DNA of 64,000 nt from Spirosoma rhododendri. Its GTDB lineage: Bacteria; Bacteroidota; Bacteroidia; Cytophagales; Spirosomataceae. The translations under genes were made by a program, and so were the position numbers. Of the stretch, positions 25,659 to 34,524 are shown piece after piece; the stretch's first letter is position 1, and each line of letters starts with the position of its first letter. Below the pieces are notes generated by a model that saw nothing but the letters and a program-made list of their open reading frames with translations, did not search any database and was not told where the DNA came from. The stretch spans positions 1,874,501 through 1,938,500 of the forward strand of contig NZ_CP051677.1 of NCBI RefSeq assembly GCF_012849055.1. The letters run 5' to 3'.

Positions 25659-26081
25659 ATGGCTACGGATATGTTTTACGGTGCTTCGCCTGCTTTGTTT
25701 GCAAAGGCAAAGCAGTTGCGATTAAATCAAACAACCGCCGAAAAGATGCTGTGGAACCATCTGAAAGGGAGTAAACTGGGGGGATTTCGTTTCAAAGCGC
25801 AGCATCCCATCCAGTGGTTCATCGCCGATTTCTATTGTCACGAAGCAAAACTGGTTGTCGAACTTGATGGGTCTGTCCACGACAATGCTGATCAACAGGT
25901 TTACGACGATAATAGGAGTTACTGCATTGGTGAGTTAAACATCACGGTTATTCGGTTTAGCAATGAAGAGGTGTTCACCAACATAAAAGCTGTGTTAACA
26001 AGAATAAGGCAATATTTGCCTCCATCTGAAAGCCAAACGATTGTCCCTGTTGCCCCCAAATTAATGAAAGAAGGCTACTAG
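25659..26081 (+). CDS. DUF559 endonuclease-like protein
   Basis: 140 aa, single DUF559 domain of the PD-(D/E)XK nuclease type related to Vsr mismatch endonucleases. The family layout is complete: TTAEKMLWNHLKGSKLGGFRFKAQHPIQWFIADFYC, then the core LVVELDGSVHD, YDDNRSY and ITVIRFSNEEVF. Candidate catalytic residues are the Glu of TAEKML, the Asp of IADFYC and Glu/Asp of VELDG. The TAG stop codon touches the outer arm of the right repeat. The true target is unknown; a DNA-nicking role at the flanking palindromes is a hypothesis. Confidence 0.9.
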   Translation: MATDMFYGASPALFAKAKQLRLNQTTAEKMLWNHLKGSKLGGFRFKAQHPIQWFIADFYCHEAKLVVELDGSVHDNADQQVYDDNRSYCIGELNITVIRFSNEEVFTNIKAVLTRIRQYLPPSESQTIVPVAPKLMKEGY

Positions 26082-26192
26082 AGGCTGTCGTCTTACCCCC
26101 CAGCCCCGAAGCGTCGGCCCGGCCTGAAGGAGAAGCGGCTCATTTGCGGAATGCTCCCCCTTCAGGGGGCTGGGGGGTAAGACGACAGCCTC
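26081..26192. repeat. Right palindromic repeat of the DUF559 unit
   Basis: Perfect 27-bp outer arms (26081-26107 and 26166-26192) with the extra outer sequence GAGGCTGTCGTC that the left repeat lacks. The interior contains an inverted copy of the left repeat loop (CATTTGCGGAATGC) and a 15-bp insertion that breaks one inner arm. Confidence 0.9.
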
Positions 26193-26216
26193 TGATAGCC
26201 CTGCCCAGGAGGGGGG

Positions 26217-26234
26217 AGCCTGTCCTGACAGGCT
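26217..26234. repeat. Short hairpin before the amidohydrolase gene
   Basis: 8-bp arms (AGCCTGTC/GACAGGCT) with a 2-nt loop, 26 nt before the ATG at 26260. No U-tract on either side. Confidence 0.6.
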
Positions 26235-26259
26235 AATACAGAAGTAAAACCAAATCATT

Positions 26260-27459
26260 ATGCTTGACTCCATAAAATCGCTGGCCCGGCAATACGCGGG
26301 CGATATCGTTGCTACCCGTCGTCACCTGCACGCGCACCCCGAACTCTCATTCCATGAGCACAATACGGCCCGTTACGTAGCCGATCAGCTGAAAGCCATC
26401 GGTATCACGCCCCAGGAAGGGGTCGCTGACACGGGTTTGGTAGCGCTGATTGAAGGTACAAAAAGCGGGAGTAGCAGTACGTCGCGCGTTGTGGGCCTGC
26501 GTGCCGACATGGATGCGCTGCCCATCCACGAAGCCAACGACGTATCCTACAAATCGACCGTCGAGGGCGTGATGCACGCTTGTGGTCACGACGCTCATAC
26601 GGCCAGTCTGCTCGGTGTTGCGCGGATTCTGCACGTAATGCGCGATCAGTTCGATGGCACGGTGAAGCTGGTGTTTCAGCCCGGCGAAGAGAAGGCACCC
26701 GGCGGGGCGTCGCTCATGATTAAAGAAGGGGTACTGGAAAACCCGGCTCCGGTCAGTATGATCGGTCAGCACGTTGCCCCGAACGTTCCGGTGGGGAAAA
26801 TCGGCTTCCGCGAGGGGATGTACATGGCCAGCACCGATGAGCTGTACCTGACCGTGCGGGGCAAAGGTGGCCACGCAGCCATGCCCGATAACCTTATCGA
26901 CCCGGTGCTGATCGCGTCGCACATCATCGTGGCCCTGCAACAGGTTATCAGCCGTAACCGGCCACCGGCGAGTCCATCGGTGCTGTCATTCGGGCGGTTT
27001 ATTGCCGACGGCGTAACGAATGTGATTCCCAACGAGGTGACCATACAGGGAACGTTCCGCTGCATGAACGAAGAATGGCGGGCTGAGGGCCAGAAACGCA
27101 TGGTGAAACTAGCCGAAGGCATCGCCGAAGCGATGGGCGGCAGCTGCGAGTTCACGATCGTCCACGGCTATCCATTCCTGAAGAATCACCCCGAGTTGAC
27201 CCGACGCGTACGGGCGCAGGCGACCGAATACATGGGAGCTGAAAACATCGTCGACCTCGATCTCTGGATGGCTGGTGAAGACTTCGCGTTCTATTCGCAG
27301 GTGGTCAATTCGTGTTTTTACCGGCTCGGTACGCGCAACGAAGCGCGGGGTATCGTGTCAGGCGTTCACACGCCTACGTTCGACATCGACGAGTCGGCGC
27401 TGGAAATCGGTGCGGGGCTGATGAGCTGGCTGGCCGTGCAGGAACTGGCCGTAAAATAG
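26260..27459 (+). CDS. M20 family amidohydrolase (IAA-amino acid hydrolase/HipO type)
   Basis: 399 aa, two-domain M20D metallopeptidase that hydrolyses N-acyl amino acids. Metal ligands and catalytic residues appear in RADMDALPI, MHACGHDAHTA and FQPGEEKAPGGA; the dimerisation lid follows (RGKGGHAAMPDNLIDPV), and WMAGEDFAFYSQ lies near the C-terminus. There is no signal peptide, so it is cytoplasmic. It follows the DUF559 unit with no shared operon. Confidence 0.94.
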   Translation: MLDSIKSLARQYAGDIVATRRHLHAHPELSFHEHNTARYVADQLKAIGITPQEGVADTGLVALIEGTKSGSSSTSRVVGLRADMDALPIHEANDVSYKSTVEGVMHACGHDAHTASLLGVARILHVMRDQFDGTVKLVFQPGEEKAPGGASLMIKEGVLENPAPVSMIGQHVAPNVPVGKIGFREGMYMASTDELYLTVRGKGGHAAMPDNLIDPVLIASHIIVALQQVISRNRPPASPSVLSFGRFIADGVTNVIPNEVTIQGTFRCMNEEWRAEGQKRMVKLAEGIAEAMGGSCEFTIVHGYPFLKNHPELTRRVRAQATEYMGAENIVDLDLWMAGEDFAFYSQVVNSCFYRLGTRNEARGIVSGVHTPTFDIDESALEIGAGLMSWLAVQELAVK

Positions 27460-27564
27460 GGCAAACGGAAATTTAATGGTGGGTTCACAAACGGTCGGGG
27501 TAGGGAAATATCGGGGTAATGTTAATTGGCGAGTTTTGAGGATTTATTGATTCTCAAACGCGAT

Positions 27565-28880
27565 ATGAAACAAAACTCCGTATTCTATTCAGCCGGTGCC
27601 GTTGTGGCGGTAGTCCTGCTGGCTGTAGCCTGTCAGGATCATGCCACGCCGTTGACAATGGTGAGTTATCCCGCCGTTGTCGACGCCGTCAACCCCGGCA
27701 CTGTTACCCCGGCTGTACTCACTACTGTCAACGGGGTGCCGATAAACAATGGCGGGTTTGGCTCGTCGATCGTCGGTGACCCAACCGACGCCAGCGTGTT
27801 CTATATGCTGACCGACCGGGGGCCAAACATCGACGGTACGACCAGCAACTCGAAGGTATTTGCCGTACCGGCTTTTGCGCCACAGATCGGCAAGTTTCGG
27901 CTGAAAGGCAGTCAAATGATCCTGGAGAAGCTGATCGAGCTGAAGAACAGCAACGGCAACAAACTAAACGGCCTGCCCAACCCCGTCAGTCAGGGCGGAA
28001 CGGGCGAAACGGCCTACGACGTGTCGGGCAATATCCTGCCAACCAGTGTCGATGGGCTGGATTCGGAAGGGCTGGCGTTGGCCCCGATGGTACGTTCTGG
28101 GTCAGTGATGAATACGGTCCGCACATCGTTCATTTCGACGCCAACGGCCAAACGATCGAGCGCATCAATCCCTTCGGCAGCGGCACGGGCGGACGGCGGA
28201 TTCCGATGGTGTTTGCCACCCGCCGACCAAACCGGGGCATGGAAGGACTGACCATCACGCCCGATGGCAAGACGCTGATTGGCATCATGCAGTTTCCGCT
28301 CTACAACCCGTCGTCGGCTGCCATTTCCGGCTCGCTCGTGACGCGTATCCTGACGTTCGACATCGCGACGGGGGCTACCAAGCAGTTTGTCTACCTGATC
28401 GAACGGTCCAATTTGCAGGCTGTCAGCGAGATCGCGGCCGTTACCAACACGACGTTTCTGGTTATCGAGCGCGATGGTGAATACGGTACCGAAGCCAACA
28501 AGAATACGCTGTTCAAGCGGGTGTACAAGATCGACCTGACGGGCGCGACCGACATCTCCGATCCGGCCAACGGAACCAACGGCAAGTTATACGGCGGCAA
28601 AACGGTTGAAGAGCTGAAAACGGCGGCTGCGCTACAGACCAACGGAATCACTCCCGTTACCAAAACGCTCGTGCTCGATCTGATGACCGATATTTCGCCC
28701 GTCTATCCGCACGATAAGGCCGAAGGCATCTATCTGATCAGCCCGACCTTGCTGGCTGTCTCGAACGACGACGACTTTGGCGTTACCGGGACCGGTACGT
28801 ATGTCAGTAAGAAGCTGCCCGATGGCACGGTCGACCGAAACCGCGTATACTTTGTTACGCTGAAAGCCCCTGTCCGGTAA
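27565..28880 (+). pseudogene. Lipoprotein with esterase-like activity of phytase domain, frameshifted
   Basis: The ATG at 27565 starts a lipoprotein signal peptide (VVAVVLLAVACQDH). The first frame runs through YMLTDRGPNIDG and LDSEGLALAP, then derails. The second frame carries the direct continuation (DGTFWVSDEYGPHIVHFD ... MEGLTITPDGKTLIGIMQ ... DKAEGIYLISPTLLAVSNDDDFG). Adding one C to the C4 run at 28082-28085 restores one frame of about 439 aa. The domain is the phytase-esterase-like beta-propeller seen in secreted Bacteroidota proteins. Loss may be real or a sequencing error. Confidence 0.88.
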
Positions 28881-28901
28881 CCAGTCAGTAACAAGGTAAT
28901 T

Positions 28902-28945
28902 ACGCCCGTTCGTTTTCCTGTGTGGAAACGGACGGGCGTTTTTTT
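28902..28945 (+). terminator. Rho-independent terminator after the phytase-like gene
   Basis: Long GC-rich stem (ACGCCCGT...ACGGGCGT with a mismatch lower in the stem) followed by seven T (28939-28945). Confidence 0.85.
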
Positions 28946-29089
28946 GTGAGCGATCACCAGCTGACCAGTGATTTAGGGCCGGAGAGCAGTTGGAAAATTA
29001 GCTATATACCTGACAATGAATATTGATGCTGATCGGCCGTGGGCGTATAAATCCTTCTGCGAATCAGTCAATTCACTCATGGATTGTTA

Positions 29090-29097
29090 TACATTTG
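29090..29097 (+). promoter_or_regulatory. Putative -7 box of the Gluconate_2-dh3 gene
   Basis: TACATTTG matches TAnnTTTG, 46 nt before the ATG at 29144. Confidence 0.5.
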
Positions 29098-29143
29098 TAG
29101 TTACGAACGACGTTATAAAATTGGTTTATTTCCTATTAATCCT

Positions 29144-29782
29144 ATGAACAGAAGAGACGCCCTTATGCGGGTGGCCGTGCTGGCCGGAGCCACACTGACT
29201 ATACCCGCGCTGGCCGACACCCTTGAAGCGTCGGCTGCCCGGCGTGCGCTGACTGGCAAGCCCGTTTTTCTGACGGCCGATCAGGATGCTACGGTAGCCG
29301 AACTGGCTGAAACGATCCTGCCTGCTACAAAAACTCCCGGTGCCAAAGCCGCCAAAGTCAACGAGATTATCGACGTTATCCTGAAAGACTGTTACGTACC
29401 AGCTGATCAGCAACGGTTTATCGAAGGACTGGCGCAGACCAATAAGCTGAGCCAGGATGCTTACGGCAAAGCCTTCGTGCAGCTGGACCCCGAGCAGCGT
29501 ATTGAGGTTGTGAAGAAGCTGGAAGCCGACGCCAAACGGCAGCTGGACGATATGAAGGCTGGCCGGACGGCGACAACTGCCGGGGCACAGGCCGATGCGC
29601 AGGCTCCTAAAGACGCCAACAAGCGGTACTCGCCTTTCTTTACCATTCTGAAAGACCTGACCCTGACGGGCTATTTCACCTCCGAAATCGGCGCGACGCA
29701 GGCGCTCGAATACGTAGCCGTACCCGGTCGTTACGACGGTTGCGTACCACTCAAGCCCGGTCAGAAAGCCTGGGCTATTTAG
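29144..29782 (+). CDS. Gluconate 2-dehydrogenase subunit 3 family protein, Tat-type signal
   Basis: The ATG at 29144 gives 212 aa starting MNRRDALMRVAVLAGATLT, a twin-arginine-type leader, so this start is preferred over the upstream one. The mature part is the Gluconate_2-dh3 domain (VAELAETILPATKTPGAKAAKVNEIIDVILKDCY, FFTILKDLTLTGYFTSEIGATQALEY), with a low-complexity Ala/Gln/Asp insert (TTAGAQADAQAPKD). This small subunit helps export and assembly of its GMC partner, encoded next. No cytochrome subunit gene follows. Confidence 0.92.
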   Translation: MNRRDALMRVAVLAGATLTIPALADTLEASAARRALTGKPVFLTADQDATVAELAETILPATKTPGAKAAKVNEIIDVILKDCYVPADQQRFIEGLAQTNKLSQDAYGKAFVQLDPEQRIEVVKKLEADAKRQLDDMKAGRTATTAGAQADAQAPKDANKRYSPFFTILKDLTLTGYFTSEIGATQALEYVAVPGRYDGCVPLKPGQKAWAI

Positions 29783-29791
29783 AGTTGGATA

Positions 29792-29890
29792 GTTGTAGAG
29801 TTATAGGGTTATAAAGTTGGCTGGCGCGTCCAGTCCCGGCGGGGAATCGCAACTTTATAACCCTATAACTCTACGACTTTACAACTGTCG
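29792..29890. repeat. Intergenic inverted repeat, copy F (different sequence)
   Basis: Left arm 29792-29819; right side 29850-29885. 25 bp pair perfectly (29795-29819 with 29850-29874). Both arms are chains of 8-bp words starting GTT (GTTGTAGA, GTTATAGG, GTTATAAA), and the right side carries one extra word. The loop is 30 nt. It lies between the two oxidoreductase genes. Confidence 0.88.
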
Positions 29891-29920
29891 AATCCAATAA
29901 CTTTTCAACAGTCAAGACAG

Positions 29921-31639
29921 ATGAATCTCAATATAGACGCCCAAAAAGACATGACCTACGACGCCATCGTTGTGGGGTCGGGCATTTCGGGGGGCTGGGC
30001 CGCCAAAGAACTTACCCAGAAAGGACTACGCGTACTGATGTTGGAGCGGGGCCGTGATGTAAAGCACATCGAAGGGTACCCAACAGCTACCAATAATCCC
30101 TGGGATTTCCCGCACCGGGGCCGTATCACGACGCAGGCAGCCGAAGAATATTGGGCCAGCATGCGGACGGGCTACACCGCCAACGAAGAGTGGCGTCACT
30201 TCTTCGAGAACGATGCTCAGAACCCATATATCGAAAAGCGTAAAGTCGACTGGATTCGCGGGTACCACGTGGGTGGTCGTTCGCTGATGTGGGGGCGTCA
30301 GAGCTACCGCTGGAACCCGGAAGATTTCATGGCCAACGCAAAGGAAGGCATCGCCGTCGACTGGCCGATCCGCTATGAAACGCTGGCACCGTGGTACAAC
30401 TACGTTGAAGGCTTCGCTGGTATTTCGGGTGCAAAAGATGGCCTGGACGTACTGCCCGATGGCAACTACCTGCCCCCCATGCAGATGAACTGCGTGGAGA
30501 AGGAAGTGAAGGCCCGTCTGGAGAAAAAATTCGCGAAGCGCCACGTCATCATGGGCCGGACGGCTCACCTGACCGCGCCTAAGCAACAACACTACGATCT
30601 GGGCCGGGCTGCCTGTCAGTTCCGTAACCAGTGTATGCGCGGTTGCCCGTACGGTGCTTATTTCAGCACGCAGTCGGCCACGCTGCCTGCGGCAATGAAA
30701 ACAGGCAAGCTGACGCTGCGCCCCGATTCGATTGTGTCGGAAGTACTTTACGATGAGAAAAAAGGCAAGGCAACGGGCGTTCGGGTAATCGATCAGAATA
30801 CCAAAGAAGTACGGGAGTACTTTGCCCGCATTATTTTCCTCAATGCGTCGGCTTTCGCCAGCACGTCGATTCTGATGAACTCGAAGTCGAGCCGCTTCCC
30901 CAACGGGATGGGTAACGATTCCGATCAGCTGGGCCGTAACATCATGGACCACCACCTTGCCGTTGGTGCATCGGGTTCGTGGGATGGTATGGAAGATCAG
31001 TACTACTACGGACGTCGGGCCAATGGTATCTACATCCCCCGCTACCGCAACTGGGCCGGCGACAAGCGCGATTACGTTCGTGGCTTCGGCTATCAGGGCG
31101 GAGCTGGCCGGGAAGGCTGGAACCGGGGTAATGGCATGGATGGTTTTGGCGCGGCCTTCAAAGACAGCCTGAGCCAGCCCGGAGGCTGGGGTATCAGCAT
31201 CGGCGGCTTCGGCGAGATGCTACCCGACCCCAGCAACCGCATGACGCTTTCGACCGACCAGAAAGATAAGTGGGGCCTGCCGCTGATCGTATTCGACGCT
31301 GCTTACGGCGAAAACGAGAAGAAGATGCGGAAAGACATGATGAACGACGCCGTTGAAATGCTCGAAGCGGCCGGCGTTAAGAACGTTCATGGCTACAATG
31401 ATGAGTCGAAGCACCCGGGTATCGGTATTCACGAAATGGGAACGGCCCGGATGGGTAAAGATCCCAAGACGTCAGTGCTGAACGCCAACAATCAGATTCA
31501 TACGGTAAAGAACGTATTCAATACCGACGGAGCCTGTATGACGTCGGCCTCGTGCGTGAACCCATCGCTGACCTACATGGCCCTGACGGCCCGCGCAGCC
31601 GATTTCGCTGTGAAGGAAATGAAGAAAGGTAGCCTGTAG
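29921..31639 (+). CDS. GMC family oxidoreductase (gluconate dehydrogenase-like large subunit)
   Basis: 572 aa FAD-dependent oxidoreductase. The Rossmann motif GSGISGGWAAKEL is near residues 18-30, and the C-terminal GMC signature is HEMGTARMG ... NTDGACMTSASCVNPSLTYMALTARAADF. It carries Cys-rich motifs (CQFRNQCMRGCPYGAY), typical of the gluconate/glucose dehydrogenase branch. It has no signal peptide of its own, consistent with co-export by the Tat-bearing small subunit. The substrate is probably a sugar or sugar acid in the periplasm; it cannot be read from sequence. Confidence 0.94.
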   Translation: MNLNIDAQKDMTYDAIVVGSGISGGWAAKELTQKGLRVLMLERGRDVKHIEGYPTATNNPWDFPHRGRITTQAAEEYWASMRTGYTANEEWRHFFENDAQNPYIEKRKVDWIRGYHVGGRSLMWGRQSYRWNPEDFMANAKEGIAVDWPIRYETLAPWYNYVEGFAGISGAKDGLDVLPDGNYLPPMQMNCVEKEVKARLEKKFAKRHVIMGRTAHLTAPKQQHYDLGRAACQFRNQCMRGCPYGAYFSTQSATLPAAMKTGKLTLRPDSIVSEVLYDEKKGKATGVRVIDQNTKEVREYFARIIFLNASAFASTSILMNSKSSRFPNGMGNDSDQLGRNIMDHHLAVGASGSWDGMEDQYYYGRRANGIYIPRYRNWAGDKRDYVRGFGYQGGAGREGWNRGNGMDGFGAAFKDSLSQPGGWGISIGGFGEMLPDPSNRMTLSTDQKDKWGLPLIVFDAAYGENEKKMRKDMMNDAVEMLEAAGVKNVHGYNDESKHPGIGIHEMGTARMGKDPKTSVLNANNQIHTVKNVFNTDGACMTSASCVNPSLTYMALTARAADFAVKEMKKGSL

Positions 31640-31669
31640 TCAGTACAGAGTTGACCGAAAAAGTGATAC

Positions 31670-31702
31670 AAAGCAGCTGGTCGTAAGATCAGCTGCTTTT
31701 TT
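31670..31702 (+). terminator. Rho-independent terminator after the GMC gene
   Basis: 10-bp arms (AAAGCAGCTG and complement), 10-nt loop, and T-run to 31702. Confidence 0.85.
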
Positions 31703-31849
31703 AATGTGCGAAAAAACGCGTCTGAGCCGGGTGAAACCCTTATATGAAGAAACCGGGTTAAGAATCGATTAAATTTTCTAAACATCCATCTATACAGGCT
31801 GTTATAAAACCGATTGTCAATTCAGATAGACAACAAAAAAAACTCAACG

Positions 31850-32374
31850 ATGAAAAAGGTAATGATGATGGGTTTCATGCTGGTAGCCGGCCTGACCCTA
31901 AGCGCAAAAGCTCAGACGACGAATTCGACGGGTACGACGGGCACAACCACAACGACGAGTCCAGCAATGGGGTCACAGTCGACTCCATCAACGCAGACTG
32001 GTACGTACACAAACGGCCAGAACTCGACCACTAACACCGGCACCTACCAGACGCAGCCGCCAACCACGACCGGCACAGGTACAATGAATACGGGTACTAT
32101 GAACACCGGTACAACTGGAACCACGGTACCAACCACTGGTACTACGGGCACCATGAACGGTGGAACGATGAACAATGGCACATACTCAACTGGTACCGGC
32201 ACGATGCAGAGCGGTACCACTACGGGCCGGAGCGATTCAATGAATAACACCGATCGGACCGGCAGCGGTACGACCGGCAACAAGAGCCGTCGGACCCGCT
32301 CGCGCGACAACTCGTCGACAGGCACGATGAACTCTGGCACAACGACGATGCCCCGTTCGACAACGAACCGGTAG
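31850..32374 (+). CDS. Secreted Thr/Gly/Asn-rich low-complexity protein
   Basis: The ATG at 31850 starts a signal peptide (MKKVMMMGFMLVAGLTLSAKAQ). The mature 150 or so residues are almost only T, G, S, N, M and Q, with irregular repeats of TGT, TGTMNTGT and NNGTYSTGTGT. A short basic cluster (GNKSRRTRSRDNS) lies near the C-terminus. No fold or family can be assigned; it could be an unstructured envelope or matrix protein. Few charged residues outside the basic cluster. Stop at 32374. Confidence 0.75.
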   Translation: MKKVMMMGFMLVAGLTLSAKAQTTNSTGTTGTTTTTSPAMGSQSTPSTQTGTYTNGQNSTTNTGTYQTQPPTTTGTGTMNTGTMNTGTTGTTVPTTGTTGTMNGGTMNNGTYSTGTGTMQSGTTTGRSDSMNNTDRTGSGTTGNKSRRTRSRDNSSTGTMNSGTTTMPRSTTNR

Positions 32375-32398
32375 TCGATAAACGATAGTTTTTGGGGA

Positions 32399-32429
32399 GG
32401 GGGAAGTAACTTTGTTGCTTCCCCCTTTT
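32399..32429 (+). terminator. Hairpin with U-tract, -7 box in the loop
   Basis: GGGGGAAG (32399-32406) pairs with CTTCCCCC (32418-32425), and the stem can extend inward (AAC/GTT). TTTT follows. The loop side contains TAACTTTG, so the same bases can terminate the upstream gene and start the downstream one. Confidence 0.7.
32407..32414 (+). promoter_or_regulatory. Putative -7 box of the ABC ATPase gene
   Basis: TAACTTTG matches TAnnTTTG, 20 nt before the ATG at 32434, inside the terminator-like hairpin. Confidence 0.45.
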
Positions 32430-32433
32430 CTGT

Positions 32434-33888
32434 ATGCAGACCCCGGAGCCGTTATTTTCATTGACCAACCTGACCGTAAAACGCGGTGCCGTTGCGGTAC
32501 TAACCAATCTCTCGTTGGTGATCAACCGGGCCGAGTGCTGGGCGATAGTCGGTCCGGTGGGGAGTGGCAAGACGACGCTGGCTCAGGTATTGGCTGGGCA
32601 GCTGGCCACGACGCGGGAACAGATACCGGTTCGCACGCCAGCGACACTGGTTTCGTTTCGTGAGGAGTCGCACCAGTTTTCGTACACACGGCATTTTTAT
32701 CAGCAGCGGTACCAGGCCACGCTAAGCGATAACCAGGATGGGCAGGCCGCGCTGACGGTACGCCGGTATCTGGAGCCGACGGGCACTGCTCAAACCGACG
32801 AAGCGACAGCGCTCATTCAGCGTATGGGTATCGAACCCCTGCTTGATGTCGAATTTCTGAAACTGTCTAACGGGCAGACCCGCAAAGCCCGCATCGCCAA
32901 AGCGTTATTGCAGCACCCCGCCATGCTGTTGCTCGACAACCCCTTCGTGGGACTCGATGCTCACTTCCGCAGCGAATTAACTACATGGCTGGGTGAACTT
33001 GTGCAGGGTGGCCAGCCGCTGCTGCTGATCGCTGACAGGAATCATATTCCCGAGTTCGTAACGCACGTGCTGGCGCTCGACGCTGGTCAGGTCACGTATG
33101 CCGGGCCAGTTGCTGGCTTTGTGCCTTCGCCCGTCACACTACCAAATCGACCATTGCCCATACTACGGACCCCACCACAACCCGCTGATTTCGCCGACGC
33201 CTTCCGACTGACGGACGTAACGGTGAAATACGGCGAAAAGCGGCTGCTCGACTCCGTAAGCTGGACGGTGCGGGCCGGTGAACGATGGGCATTGCTTGGT
33301 CATAACGGGGCGGGTAAGTCGATCCTGTTGAGTGTACTGTACGGCGACCACCCGCAGGCGTACGCCAATCAGGTTGCAGTATTCGATCACCGACGCGGCA
33401 AACCCGGTACAAATATCTGGGACGTTAAACGCCGGATTGGCTTTATCTCGCCCGAGCTGCACCTGTATTTCCCCCGGCAGCTTACCGTCCGGCAGGTTGG
33501 GCTGACCGGCCTGACCGATACATTGGTTGTACCGGCGCGCCCATCGGCCGATGCCGTTCACGATCTCGACGCCCTCCTGACTTATTTCGGTATCGACCAC
33601 CTCGCCGACCGGCCCTTCGGCACGCTGTCGACGGGTGAGCAGCGAATAACACTGCTGATCCGGGCATTGCTGAAGAATGCACCGATGCTTATTCTGGATG
33701 AGCCCTTCCAGGCGTTGGATGCCCGGCAGGCCGAACAGGCTCGCCAATTGCTCGATAGTTTGCCCGACAAAACGATCGTGTTTGTCACCCATGATTCGGC
33801 CGAACTGCCCACGTCAGTCGATCGCCGAATCGACATACAGGGCGGGCGACTGGCAGAGCCAAAAACTGAGTCGGCACTGAGTAACTAA
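32434..33888 (+). CDS. ABC ATPase with two nucleotide-binding domains (ModF/PhrA-like)
   Basis: 484 aa, no membrane segment. Domain 1: Walker A GPVGSGKT near 40-47, signature LSNGQ, Walker B MLLLDNPFVGLD (Asn replaces the usual catalytic Glu). Domain 2: Walker A GHNGAGKS near 289, signature LSTGEQR, Walker B MLILDEPFQALD. The layout matches ModF-type proteins, annotated as molybdenum-related or photorepair ATPases, whose function is poorly known. The first site looks non-catalytic. No permease gene is adjacent. Confidence 0.9.
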   Translation: MQTPEPLFSLTNLTVKRGAVAVLTNLSLVINRAECWAIVGPVGSGKTTLAQVLAGQLATTREQIPVRTPATLVSFREESHQFSYTRHFYQQRYQATLSDNQDGQAALTVRRYLEPTGTAQTDEATALIQRMGIEPLLDVEFLKLSNGQTRKARIAKALLQHPAMLLLDNPFVGLDAHFRSELTTWLGELVQGGQPLLLIADRNHIPEFVTHVLALDAGQVTYAGPVAGFVPSPVTLPNRPLPILRTPPQPADFADAFRLTDVTVKYGEKRLLDSVSWTVRAGERWALLGHNGAGKSILLSVLYGDHPQAYANQVAVFDHRRGKPGTNIWDVKRRIGFISPELHLYFPRQLTVRQVGLTGLTDTLVVPARPSADAVHDLDALLTYFGIDHLADRPFGTLSTGEQRITLLIRALLKNAPMLILDEPFQALDARQAEQARQLLDSLPDKTIVFVTHDSAELPTSVDRRIDIQGGRLAEPKTESALSN

Positions 33889-34524
33889 AAGCGGTTCGTT
33901 GGCATAATTTATGAGCCGCCCGGCTGGTATAATCAGGGCGAAGCGCTGCTGGTGCAGGCTGATTCGTTAAGCGTAGCGTAGTAAACTAATCCTGTCAGGC
34001 GGTCCCGTAAAAATGCTCAAAAGTGGGAACGTGCCGCTGGCATGAATTTCGACATATGAACTTTTGGCCTGCCTGACCGACGGGGACCGTAATCCAGTTG
34101 CTCATCGCGTTCTTCGTTGACGGACTGATTTATTTATCGAGCCACTTGTGTATAACTGCTTGATAATGAAACAGGAGTTTGTATGTAAAGCGAAGGCATC
34201 TGTTGCTGGATAAATCGATTTATCGCCCCCTGAACGCACTGGAGTAGTGTATCGGTAATTAGTATCACGGCTGTTCTCTCTTGATGAATCCAGCAAACAG
34301 GCACTGGCTAAATCCGCTTGTAACAAACACCGTCAGGCCGTTTTTTGGAATGGCGAACGTACGGTATTCTGAGCGAGTGGCTGTGACTAGATTGGGTAGT
34401 CAATGTCGAAATTATTGTGTCTTCCGTGTTGATAGCCAATCACCTGACACCATAGGCAGGAGTTTGTCAGACCCTCACCTGCTGTATTTGGTTGCCGGAC
34501 ATGCAACTTGACTGACGTAAGTCG
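33889..34524 (+). other. Intergenic region without a recognised gene
   Basis: 636 bp. Only short frames with no family resemblance are present. Base composition shifts to more AT after 34100. No tRNA, clear promoter or strong hairpin was recognised; the stretch could be a gene remnant but no similarity supports that. Confidence 0.5.

Larger units (their letters stand above)
25482..26192. mobile_element. Candidate mobile unit: DUF559 gene between inverted palindromic repeats
   Basis: About 710 bp. Two related palindromic repeats (25482-25553 and 26081-26192) lie in opposite orientation on either side of a single small nuclease-like gene. The core of the right repeat is the reverse complement of the left one with one mismatch over about 27 bases and a 15-bp insertion. 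No transposase and no target-site duplication were seen. Mobility is inference. Confidence 0.45.

Noticed and set aside
31850..32374. Treating the Thr/Gly-rich gene as a non-coding tandem repeat
   Set aside because: It has a clean signal peptide, a continuous frame and a stop, and its repeats are in codon phase.
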